This document shows positions 46,256 to 57,589 of a stretch of DNA of 64,000 nt, piece by piece. The stretch spans positions 51,993 through 115,992 of the forward strand of contig JADGJC010000113.1 in assembly GCA_027596075.1 (NCBI GenBank). The letters run 5' to 3'. A program made the position numbers and the translations under genes. The stretch comes from Rhizophlyctis rosea. Its lineage: Eukaryota > Chytridiomycota > Chytridiomycetes > Rhizophlyctidales > Rhizophlyctidaceae. A model generated the notes under the pieces. It saw only the letters and a list, made by a program, of their open reading frames with translations, did no database searches and was not told where the DNA came from. Within the stretch, counting starts at the first letter, position 1. Every line of letters begins with the position of its first letter.

Positions 46256-47664
46256 ATGTACCAAACTTACCAAAACAACAACAAACGGCCCCGTGTCGCA
46301 GACGGCCCTGCCGACGACTGTTGGACGGAGTCAGCATATTATGCCGGATACCAGGACTTGCAACAGCCCCAGACTTCATATTACTACCCTCTCACGCTGA
46401 ACAACACTCCTCGACGGCCTAACACCCTTCCTCCCCCTCATTTCGGTCCGCCTCCCCTGATGGTGCTCCCCATACCGCCACCTCAAAGTTCTTTGACAAA
46501 AGAGAACACGGCCCCTCGATCACCAACCGCTCCACCCAATACACCCAACCAACACTCACAGACCACAAAACCACCAAACGCTTCCCCCAACACTCCCATC
46601 CCTCAACAAAACAACACCACAACCCTTCCATCACAATCCATCACCGCCCCAACGCCGCCCACATCTCCAAACCTCCCTCCATCCACACCCCCAAACCTGG
46701 ACTCACAACCCATCAACCCCCCTCCATTTACCCCTACTACCCCTCCAAACCTCCACCCGCAACCCATCACCGCCGCCAACACAACTAGTGATGTCCCAAA
46801 TACACCCTCAAACGACGAACCACCCACCGACATGATCAAATCCCTCACCGAACAACTTCAAAGGGAAAAATTGTACTCAGCATCCTTAAAATTGCAAAAC
46901 GAAAAGCTCACCCAACAGCTGGAAGAAGCCTAAAGAACCATTCGTCAACTCGAGGGAACGGTCAAAGATCAGAAAAATCAAGTGGAGGATGAGAAGAAGT
47001 TGCGGAAGGAGGTCAAGCGGGAATACAATAACGTCAAGAACGAAATGGAAAATATTAAGAAGAAGTTGACCACCGAGGAAGGAAAAGTTGACACCTTACA
47101 GAAGAGCCTGAGGGGTACGGAGTCGCGCTTGAGGGCCGTTGAGGAGACGCTGGTGAAGGCTGAGGCATGTTTTGAAGCGCGCTTTCGCTTGGGTAGGTTC
47201 TCTGTCAATCTTGAAATAGAGTCCTCTGCGCAAACTGACTGCAATCAACAGAATACGTACCCGAGGTTGAGGGATGTACCGGTGTCGGGTACCGTGCTCG
47301 AATCAGAAATTTGATGTCCAAGCAACGTTTTCGGGAGGCGCATGGAACACCGTTGACACATACCTTAACCAATACTATTCCCACCTGAACCCCGCCCAAC
47401 GAAACGAGAAGTTGCACCACCTATACACCTGGGGTATTCACCATGGTGATGACGCGTACGGCACGATATCCGATCTGTTCCACGATTACTCCGGTGCCAA
47501 ACTTGACACTCTCAATATTGGGGAAGCCGCCGACTTGTTTATCAAAACGGTTGTACAGTACCGTGGGAACCGTTTTTTGAGGAGTAAGTAGACATCGAGT
47601 TTCATCAACCAATTTCGTGGTTACTCATCCTGTTACAATTGCAGCGGGGATCCTTGGCCCGTGA
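46256..47664 (+). pseudogene. Coiled-coil family, copy 3 (in-frame stop and frameshift)
   Basis: Exons 46256-47192, 47252-47583 and 47645-47664. It begins MYQTYQNNNKRPRVADG and has the longest proline/threonine-rich region of the three (RPNTLPPPHFGPPPLMVLPI, PPTSPNLPPSTPPNL), then a coiled coil (SLTEQLQREKLYSASLKLQN). A TAA at 46931 interrupts the frame, after which the same frame continues the coiled coil (RQLEGTVKDQKNQVEDEKKL, NVKNEMENIKKKL) into RFRLG at the intron. Exon 2 has EYVPEVEGC and RNLMSKQRF, then the frame changes near 47338 before AWNTVDTYLNQYYS, YGTISDLFHDYSG and ADLFIKTVVQY. Exon 3 encodes GILGP and stop. Splice positions equal those of copies 1 and 2. Confidence 0.68.
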
Positions 47665-48186
47665 AAGCCCTATGGCGAGTGATGGAACGCGCTGAACGAG
47701 GAAGGGACGGTGAAGCTTGTAGAACATTGTATCCAACAAAGCGTTGATTTCTTGTCTTGGAAGGAAATATACAGAAAAAGTTCAGGCCTACTTTCCATGA
47801 CTATTGTACATAGAGGTTTCGGACGAAGGGGGAGATACTTTGCATACCAGTCCTTGTCAAAACTGATGGAAGTCACTTATCTAGCTACGGCAGTCCGTAA
47901 CAGAACCAGCGGCGATCACAACATGACACGATTGAAACTGGGGTGGTTGCGCAGGGGCTCTGGGCGTTCGGCGTTCGTTTATTAGGTTTTTGGAGCTGAT
48001 GTGCATCCCGATGCTTTGGCAAATCTTCCCTCTTTCCTGTGATTCATTTGTTCCATCCCTTGTATATAATGTCATAAATAAACTGGGATGGACGGCAACA
48101 GGGGGCGGTCAGGCGCATCTGACCGCTCCCCAAATTGCACCGATCGTCCCGGATGGATCAATCTCCATCCTCTAACTTGATGATGG
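47665..48186 (+). repeat. Shared 3' flank of coiled-coil family, copy 3
   Basis: Contains CACCGATCGTCCCGGATGGA at 48138-48157, matching the flank after copy 1 (CACCGACCGTCCCGGATGGA) and the shorter match after copy 2. Confidence 0.55.
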
Positions 48187-48528
48187 TTCATCTCGATTGA
48201 ACCCCGCTCCTGCACATCCTCCACATCCGGAGATATGCAGGTATCTGCTTATTGCATTCATGGACGCGCCCACCACTCTTCCATCCAGAGGACAGCTGCG
48301 ATTTGTGACGCGTCAAATCCGGAGTGCCTGCGTGGCATGATGGGGATGCATGTACGCCACAAACTTGTCGAAGTGACCAAGCCATTTTAAGCCACATGCC
48401 ACTCGGCGTTGACGCTCTCATTGAGTCTTGATTGGGTCTCAACCCAGGCTGGCCCACACCACTTCCACCTGAGATCCCTTGCCAGATTCCTTCCCACACT
48501 ATCCCCTCCTTGATTGTGACTAAGAAAG

Positions 48529-51245
48529 ATGGCGACTCCTATGGAAGACGTGCAGGGAGATCAACAGACGGGAAGTCCGCTGTTCTTAGACGGTAAGGTT
48601 TGTGGAACAAAATTGTAGCGGACTTTGCTAAAACTGCATGCCACCTTTCGTTTACAGTGCTGAGTCTCACGAACGAGAAGCGGAACGAGCACGGACTTCG
48701 TCACCAAGACTATCAACGATACAGGTACGACTGGTCACCCTGGGCACATTGACCACATGGGCACTGTTTCACCCTCCAAACCCAAAGGCAATACTGCGCT
48801 AAGAAGATACATCGGGTTCGGAAGAACGTTGGTTTGACGCAAGGAAAGAAGAAGTACGAGAAGAAGGAACTGACAGCAGAAGTCGCAAGCAGCGATCGGT
48901 ATGTTCTTACTCAACCCCATCTTGCACTATACAGATAATGACGCCGCCCCTTCACAGGCACCTGGAGGTTTTGTTATTCGAAACAGAACGGGCTTGGGCT
49001 TACGCAATGGAACTCAAACGGGATTCAACCGCGGAACCACGTAAAAAGCATCATCTCATCAAGCGCCTAAAACGCGCAGCGCAAACGGCGACGAAATTGG
49101 AGGGGTTATGTCAGGAGCGTGAAACGGAGACTAGGACACAACTCGATGTACAGGTGAGGATATGTAGGAGAAAGTGTTGAAAGCAGAGAACGATGGGTCC
49201 TGATGCGCCAAATTCCAGGCATATGCGGCTTTCATGGAAGGAAGCCTTCTCTTCGAGCAACAAAAATGGCAGGATGCATGGGACAAATTCGCTACAGCTC
49301 GGTATGCAAATGGTCTCAGCCTTTGGTACATCGATATCAGCCTGATTCTCCTTCATCCAGTACTATTTATGTGAATTTGGAGCAATCTGGAGGGAACGCA
49401 GCACAAAAAGTACTCTGCCAAGCCGCTATTGACGAAATCGATCCAAATATCCGATACTGCGCATATAATCTTAAGCTGAAGGGAGGACAAACAATGGACA
49501 TTGGGGAGTTGGTGGCAATGCGTGCTCAGAGTGGTGGGACAGGATTGGATCTTACCCTGGAGGCTAAATTGAAGGTACTCATCGGGCCACACCCACACGA
49601 TGTCATCAACGCTCTAATTCATTGCTGAACAGAGTCTGGAGCAAAACGCTGAAAAGGGTGGTGCGGAAATGTCGTTGACATGGCGGGGCCATGTGATTCC
49701 GACGAAGAACGGGAAATTGATGGAGACGATCGCGGCTGCTAAGCATGCGGCGGATAAACTGGATACAACTTCCACTGCAGACGTAGCTGAACGATTGGCG
49801 CTGTTCGATAAGGCTATTGGTGCATTCTGGGACGCGACGAGATTAGCGGAGAAGGATGTTCGTGAAGATGCGGTGGGTTGGAGAGGAGGTTAACATACGG
49901 CAGTCAGAAGCTGATGATCGAGAATCCATCCAGGTTGCCACAGCAAAAGTCAAGTCGTCAAAATCGGACGAGAATACCAACAATTTGCAATTGGCTTTCG
50001 CTTACGTCTCATATCTGAGAGTATCACGAACGATTCAACGGAACTTGTTGCTCATTGAGGAGACGGAGAGGAAGTTGGCGCAGATGGAAGGGGGCAAGAA
50101 GGCCGCCAAGCCGGAGGACATTGTGAAGCTTCATGATAGTATTATTCAAGTGGGTGCACATTGGCGGGTATATGGATTGTAATGGAGATGACTGACGGTT
50201 CGTTGAAATTGAACAGAGTGTGAGCGAAATCCAAGATATGCCGGGAATACAATCAGACAGATCGCTGCAAAGCATCTTGACCACGAAGGTGAACTTGAAT
50301 AAAGCGAAAAGGTATGGACTTCATTTACCACTCGTCCAGGAGGCAACGCTGATGCGAATCATGCTGCCAAACAGAGTATACCACCTCGCCCGCATCTACA
50401 CCTCCGAATCCAAACCCGCCGAAGCCCTCGCTCTTTACAACCGGGCCGAAGAATACCTTACCACCGCTAAAGCCGAAGCCGACATGGTCCGACGAACGGT
50501 CGGGGCGGCGAAGAGCGGCAAGGGGAAGGCTGCTCAAGCCGCGAATGTTGGTGCAACGGCGGATGATGCGGCGGAGTTGGAGGTTTTGGATGGGGAGTTG
50601 GCGGGTGTTCAGAAGGCGTTGAGGAGGGCTTTGGTACAGGAGCAGGCGAGGTGGTATTTGGAGGCGCATGAGAAGGGGCATGGTGTGTATGGGATTACGA
50701 AGGGGGTTGGGGAGTTGGGGTTGGAGGAGGGGAAGGGGGAGGAGTTGGGAAGGAAGCGGTCTAGGGAGGATTTGGGGGATGGGAATGCGGATGGGGCAGG
50801 GTCTGCGCCTTCGGCTTCGGCGACGGGAACAACGACAACGACACCTCAAACCTCTACGCCGACGCTACCGAAACGGGGGCGAGGGGAAGACGAGGAAAAC
50901 GAAGAAGCGAGTAGTGCGAAGAGGGTTCGGGATGATGGGGAGGAGAACCAACGTCCTGAGGCGCGGACGGAACCGGTGGGTGGGACGAATGCGGGCAGTG
51001 GGGAGCCGAAGAAGGAGGAGGAGGATAGGGAAGGTGGGGAAGGGAAGGAGAAGGATTCTGGTGCTGGGGTTCCGGAGAGTGCGGCGGGAGGTGGGGAGAC
51101 GGGTGCGAAGGAAGGGAATACCCCGGTGGATAGCGGTGTTGCGTCTTCCACTGCGACGACGACGGTGGCGATGGCGGCCGCGACGGGAGATGGGGAGTGG
51201 GTGGAAGTGAAGGAGAAGGAGGAGGGTAGTAGTGGGGGTGGGTGA
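48529..51245 (+). CDS. SRP68: Signal recognition particle subunit SRP68
   Basis: Ten exons (48529-48592, 48658-48724, 48788-48898, 48958-49153, 49219-49301, 49361-49574, 49633-49872, 49934-50149, 50217-50311, 50375-51245) give 718 aa. SRP68 binds SRP RNA and pairs with SRP72 in the cytosolic particle that targets secretory proteins to the ER. Family matches: NEHGLRHQDYQRYRQYCAKK, ERAWAYAMELKRDSTAEPRK, the TPR-like QAYAAFMEGSLLFEQQKWQD, IDPNIRYCAYNLK, AMRAQSGGTG, LTWRGHVIPTKNGK and ARIYTSESKPAEALALYNRA. The last about 170 residues are a Gly/Glu/Ser-rich tail (KRSREDLGDG, KRGRGEDEENEEASSAKRVR) without counterpart in animals, and the usual C-terminal SRP72-contacting sequence is not recognisable there. 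All introns are GT..AG and in phase. Confidence 0.93.
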
Positions 51246-54200
51246 TTCGTGGGGTTGGGGTTGTTGTGGGAGGGAAGTGTTAGAGGTACTTTTTTTCGTT
51301 TGTTTTGCTTGTGGGTGTAGCATGTTGTTGATGTAATAGTTTCGTTTTGAATGGTGACTTTGTGATCATGACTTGCTTCCAACTCATAGGTTCCGCGAGT
51401 GTGGGTGTTGATATCAAATGCGTGATTCAAACTATACCGCCCATTTCCTTTCCAGTGCAGTCGCCTTTGAAGGGGTTCACAAGTAGTTTTCTGTTCCTTT
51501 TTCCGCTCAGAGTGCTCTGTACATATTGCACGTCTTGTCCTCGTGTGATTTCACCTTCGTATGGTTCTCCTTCGGAGGGGGTTAACGAGAAATATGCAGC
51601 TTCGCCTGTGAAACGCCATGCCAAGGGTTTGGATGAGATATCTTATCCCCGCATAGGTAGCCGCTTCGCGCCGAAAGGTTGCAGAATGCTTGCATCGTCC
51701 CGTCCGTCTAAGTATGGGTGTATGGAAGTGCGGACCGCCATCCAGTGCAGCATAACCAGGTGGTAGTCGCTGCGCGCAACGTGCGCAAATTTGAAACCTC
51801 ATTGAGCGTTGTGGATGAGCCCCGTCTCAAAAAGGGTGTTGAATGTCCTGCTTCGAGGATTTAGTATTACCAGACCAAAGCAACCTTTCAAGTGATAATA
51901 TTGTCCTTTCAACCAGCCAAGTCCTAACATTGTATGCCCCTTATGTTCCTTCACAAGTTGCTGTGCAAGTAAAACATTCACAACCAGAATCCGTCAGCAT
52001 CAGACTACCATTCGTTCGGGTTCAAACTTGAACTCTCCACGTTACCTCGAGCGAATGGTGTGAGACAATTCTCCACCAAAAACTTTGAACCTTCAGACAT
52101 TCCGTGAGAGAATTGCTTCAAAGTTCACTCAAAGACCATATGAGTAGATTTGACTTCGGGACAATTGCCACCGAACCAAGTATATATATTGATACACATG
52201 CAGTATCATGCACCAGACTAGATACATCTACCTACGCTACAATTCTTATTATATACATCCTAGTCTACATTATAATACATCCTAGTCTTGGTCCTCCGTC
52301 AAGGTCAGGCTGAGCCTGTTCCGGTGGGCAAAAAGCCGCCCCACCCATCCTGAGCGGAATGGGCAATCGGGAGGACCTGATCTTGCTACCCCGTTAGAAT
52401 GGGGGACCCCGCTTCTTGGGCTCCCGTAAGAGTGGGAGAAACCGAGACGTGTGCGTTTCGCGTACTATCTAACAAGAAAGGAGATGCGGGAATGAAACGC
52501 TTGAGAAGAATTTTGGAGGTGAACAAAGTTTGCAAGTAGGCTCGGTGGTGGGTTCGCCTATCAAGGAGGTCAGTCGGGTGTGGCAATCATGTGGCGCAGC
52601 CGGGAAAACGGGAAAACCCCGGTGATTGGCTAAGACGCGACCTGGCCAAATCACGTAATCATCACATGCAAATCCAATTAGGTTAATTTTGGTCTAATCA
52701 TTTCCCGCTTTGTCCTCACCCCACTCTGCTCTGGACCTAAGACTCCCAAGTCCCTAATCCCAGTACTCCCCACTTGCTCTGCAACTTTTGCATGTTCACT
52801 GTTTGAGTTCAGTACGTTTGTGGTCAAAATTTCGCAACTTCCGTGCTTAATTGCTTAAGACTCGTTATCAACTTGGTCGGTTGCAACGTACTTTTTGGAT
52901 AATTTATCACTCCAATTTTTGTGCCTAGCTATTCAAGACTTTCAAGAGTGCCTTGTTGTTACACCGGTGGACTGAGTGCATGACATCCGTAATCTTTGGA
53001 CCATCAATCTATGCGGGAGCCACTTGGCACAGTCGTGAATCAATGGAAGGTTGATGACTTTTGTTATGTTTCTCTGTTTGCAAGGAGTGTGAGGGGTTTC
53101 GCATTTACTCATTTACCCCCTTCACACTCGTCATGGTTGATCATGCTGTATAACGACGCTTCTGAATAAAGTTGCAATCTAAAGCAGAGAATTGCATTAC
53201 TTCTTAAGTCACATAGTCGTCGCTAGGGGAAGAGCTTCTTTTGGATGAAGGGCTGAAATTCAGAAACTTTCAGCTTCCAGCGACATCTGTGTCAAGATGC
53301 AATTTACGGTCCACCCACCGGTATCTCTGTCAAAAGTTGTCAAACTCGAAAAGGACACGTTTAGCGCGCCAGACGTTGAATACATTCAGTTCATACGAGG
53401 AGTATGGTAACTTAGCAGCTCGAAGGTTATCACTGTTGTCTGCGCCTCACTTTGTGGGAGACCAGCAGTTGCGGTCCATTCCTTAGCACATCTGTGCAAC
53501 ACACAGTTTCTACGTTGATTGCTGCATCAAAAGTCGGGCGTTGTCTAGCGGAATGGAGTGGCACTAGTTGGCCCTTCCGTTCAATTCGTGCGTGTACCTC
53601 GCTCCGAAAAAGTCTATCCGTTACCTCCTTGTTGAGGTGTGGAAGCGTGTCGCCTCCTCTTATTTGGGGGAGGTTCGTACGCTTTGGTGACATGCAACTC
53701 AACAACTGTCACATCTCTCCTTCCCTACGGAGGTCGGAAAGCCCCTGCTTGATTCTTGGAATCCGGCCCCGACCGACCGCATTCGCCCGTGAGTATAGCA
53801 ACCTCGTAAACATATCTTTCTCAAGAAGAAGATGGCATATGTACTTCCATATCCGTGGCGGATGGGGTATCGGAATTCGACTGATGTGCTCCATTTGGAT
53901 GAAGGGGCGGGGAGAAATGCGGCATTGCGGAGGGATTCGGAGCCGTGTCCGGCTAAACCTTGATTTTTGACTACCCACGCCACCCCAATGATCTTCTTTG
54001 TAAGTGGGTGTTAGCCCATCAGCACACTGTTGTACGACGTCTAGATGTGGGACAATGAGCCGGCATTGGGCGAGTGTTACTATAGAAGGAATTTGCTGTT
54101 AACCACATGTGAAGAGGAGTGGAAAAAGTCGAGACCTATTTGGCATAACATGCTCACGAATTCATGAGGGTTGCGCGTCACCTGCCTCATTCTTGCAGTC

Positions 54201-54511
54201 TCCCCCGCCAAAAAGGTCAATATCAGTCTTTTTGAGTTTCAAATGCCGGAGGGGCCCTCGGAGGGGATGCCCGATGGTTGGCAAGGAGAAATGCGGTTGC
54301 ACGCAGTCGGCCCTCCAGATGTCATTGCACTGCAGCAACGCACAGGTGTATGCATATTCTCATCCAAGGTGGGTTTCTTGATAAATACGATTGCGAATGT
54401 GGGTCCGCCCATCCATGGCTGCCTGTAGCTGGGACCACATCACAGAACGTTCACCAGGAACTCACCCGCTCCTCACCTTGCTGTTCCCGTCGACCCACTT
54501 CGACCATCACA
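51246..54511. other. Gene-poor 3.2 kb between SRP68 and the wall-degrading cluster
   Basis: No supported gene. It contains a run of three short hairpins (annotated separately), and before it GGGCAAAAAGCCGCCCC at about 52327, similar to the inverse of the dispersed repeat core. TTGATAAATA near 54379 could be a TATA element for the esterase gene. Confidence 0.4.
52344..52438. repeat. Three consecutive short hairpins
   Basis: CCCAT..ATGGG (52344-52363), CCCC-GTTAGAAT-GGGG (52389-52404) and CTCCC-GTAAGAGT-GGGAG (52421-52438) lie within 95 bases. The second and third have related loops. It could be a structured transcript or a decayed repeat end. Confidence 0.45.
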
Positions 54512-56015
54512 ATGTGGTCAAAACTCACCTTCCTCTTCGCGCTCCTCAGCGCCCTGACCCCACTAGCCTGGGCCCGCTCCTCGGGATGCAGCAAGAGTCC
54601 CCCTTCCAGCGGCACCAAATACGTCACGATAAACGGCAAACAACGCCAATACACCCTCCAAGTGCCCCAAAACTACAATTCCAACACCGCCTACAAATTC
54701 GTCATTGCTTATCATTGGCTGAACGGCAACATGGGCACCGTTGTTAGTAACCAGTACTACGGTCTGCTCCCCCTCTCTGGCGGGACTACCATCTTCGTCG
54801 CTCCTGACGGATTGAATGCAGGCTGGGCTAATCAGGGTGGCGAGGATATTGCCTTCACGGATGCGATCTTGCAGAGTGTGCAGGAGAGTCTTTGTGTTGA
54901 TGAGAGTAATATCTTTGCGACAGGGTGGAGTTATGGCGGGTCGATGAGTTTTAGCGCTGCTTGTTCCCGTCCCAGTAAGTTCTAAGTGGGTGTGCTATTT
55001 ATGTTGAGGCGAATAACTGGGGGGGATTGTTTTGCTCCGTTGGTATCGGGGTTGGGGAGGGGTTGGAATGACAAGGATGTGTCTTGAGAGAGGCAGCAAT
55101 CATCAGACGAGGATGGACCGTGAGGGAGCCGGTAGCCATCATTACTAAAACCGACACCTTTCTTTCCCCATACCCGCCCATCAGACGTCTTCAAAGCCAT
55201 AGCCGTGATCTCGGGCGCCCAACTCAGCGGCTGCAATGGCGGCACAACCCCCGTCCCTTACTTGGGAATCCACGGGGCAGCCGACGACGTCCTTAACATC
55301 TCCCTGGGCCGCCAACTCCGCGACAAGTTCATCTCCCTCAACGGATGCCAATCCAAAACGGCTCAAGAACCCTCTGCGGGAGCTGGTAACCACATTCGCA
55401 CGGACTACTCCTGCCGGGCCGGGTACCCGGTCACCTGGATCGCCCACGGTGGAGGGCATGTGCCGGACCCGAAGGATTCTGGGCAGGGCAGTAGTTGGGC
55501 TCCTGCTGTGGTTTGGGGGTTCTTGACGCAGAGTGGTTTGAAGGGTGATACTGGGAGTATCACTACCACCACCACCATCACTACCACCACTACCACCGCT
55601 ACCACCACCACTACTGTTCAAGGTGGCTCGACTTGCACCGCCATCTCCACCGTCAACGGCGGAACTGTCACCGAGACCGTCACTCCTACCGTCACCGTCA
55701 CCGCAAACGGCAACCAGCAAACCACCACCACCACCCATGGCCAACAAACTAAGTGCGCTCCCAAGGTAAGACCAATTTGGCAAAAACTTCAAGTCACTTC
55801 TTTACGGCATTTTTCATCATCTCATCAACTTTCAACCATAGTACGCGCAGTGTGGTGGTCAAGGGTACACTGGTGTGACATGTTGCGCATCTGGTTCGAC
55901 GTGCAAGGTATGTGAATGATCAGTTGGGCGGACTCTCATAATTCTTGATATTTACTTTGAGTGTCTCGTTGATTTTTTCAAGGTAACAAATCAGTACTAT
56001 TCTCAATGTGTATGA
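54512..56015 (+). CDS. Secreted CE1 feruloyl/acetylxylan esterase with C-terminal CBM1
   Basis: Four exons, 54512-54974, 55185-55765, 55842-55907 and 55983-56015, give 380 aa. Signal peptide MWSKLTFLFALLSALTPLAW, then a CE1 alpha/beta-hydrolase of the fungal feruloyl esterase B type: RQYTLQVPQNYN, VAPDGLNAGWANQGGEDIAF, nucleophile Ser140 in ATGWSYGGSMSF, an acidic residue in LGIHGAADDVLN and the catalytic histidine in HGGGHVPDP. A Thr-rich linker (ITTTTTITTTTTTATTTTT) leads to CBM1: YAQCGGQGYTGVTCCASGST followed by CKVTNQYYSQCV. CBM1 is split by the third intron. It releases ferulate or acetyl esters from hemicellulose or pectin while bound to cellulose; which substrate it prefers cannot be told. 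It is part of a three-gene wall-degrading cluster. Confidence 0.9.
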
Positions 56016-57589
56016 TTCTGGAGACGGCGGTGAAGTGGTGGACACTGATGGTCGTCGTGATGGTCACTAATTGGGAGGGCGCGAAGTCGACTTTTGTAAG
56101 AAGCGAGGTTGTGCTTCCGATGCTTTCCGGTGTGAGAGAAGGGGTTGGGAAGGGCAGAAAAGTAGACCGGAGCGTACTCACTGCTGGGGCAGGCCCCCGA
56201 GCAGTGTGCCGGAGGGGAGGGCAACAAAATGGGAATTGAATGACACAATCATGTAATTCACTTTCTACGGATCGTTCCTTGTGTGTAGGACTAAATCTTC
56301 AGTGGTACATTCTTAAAGTGCCGGCACTCACTCATCTCAATATCCCAATCGTTTTTCGCAAAGTGTGACGGAGTCAATAGCAACACCACTGCCACTCACC
56401 CAAGGAAGGAATGAGAGGAATACGACCGCATGTCCCAAATTGATGTCGGCCGTGGCCATATTCCATACTTACTTAACAACAAACTGCCGGATATCGGCTG
56501 ATGTAAGAGTTTCTGGACATCTGCAGCCATGCGGGTGGTGCACGTCTGCCAGGAACCAAGCTGACATGTATGGAGCGCAACACCGCTCTCCTTTTTGCCC
56601 AGGAGTGTACAGGATCCAGCTTGGGTACAGGTCACGTCTCAACCTGAGCGCCGAAAACACTAAATTATCCTTGACTTGAAGAAAAGAAATGTCACTAAAA
56701 GGGTCGTAATCCAAAATGTCATCCTCAAAGTGAGTCAGGACAAGATTCAAAAGGCTCGCATCAAGAAGTCTACCCGGCACATGGCTCAGTACATTCAGTC
56801 CACGCCCAACACGGACACCAAGCTTAGTTGGCTGGTATCATAGCAAACTCGTGCTACCATTTGCGCCTAATGGACTTCGATAATCACAAGGAAAATCATC
56901 AACGATCGGTACGGTAGAGAAGTTGCAGGTGCCGTAACACTCGCGAGCATTCCATTCCTTTTTGCACTACTTTCTACATTCAGGTCCAAACGTAAGTTTC
57001 TGAATGGAATACATTGGTCCTGGCTTAACGAGTATATGCTAAACTAGTGTTGTTAGCAAAAGGCCTCATCTTCAATGTGTGTGCTCAAACATCGGGAAGG
57101 AAGCATGATCTCCTCATTCAGTTCTTACCGGCAATTTCGCATTTGCAATGCACCACATTCATATCCGGCGCTACGAATTCAACCTGAGGAAGTGTCGGGG
57201 GAGATGAATCATGGTATACGACGCTCGAACATCTTCCATGCAAGAATTGCAATTTTCGTCCTTGAGAAAGAGGAAACGAACACCTAGCAAGATGCTAACT
57301 GAACCAGCTGGCGAGTGACCGCATGGTGTCAAATGATCCGTCTATTTTGATTTTGTTACCACTTCTTTGCTCTGGACAACTGTTAGAATCAATCAACATC
57401 GCTTAAAGGCGGCCAATCAGGAAGGGGTCATCCAACTTTGCAAATATTTCCCATGTATTTCAATAGGCACATCTCAATTCGCGAATATATTTGCACATAG
57501 CCCTGTGCATTCAGTCCATGATCAACATGGAGCTCAAACTAAGCGATGGATGGAGGGAACGCGTGCTAATACCGACGCCAAATTAAACA
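56016..57589. other. Intergenic region, no gene seen
   Basis: Lies between convergent esterase and pectin methylesterase genes. Only short overlapping frames; nothing recognisable. Confidence 0.4.
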
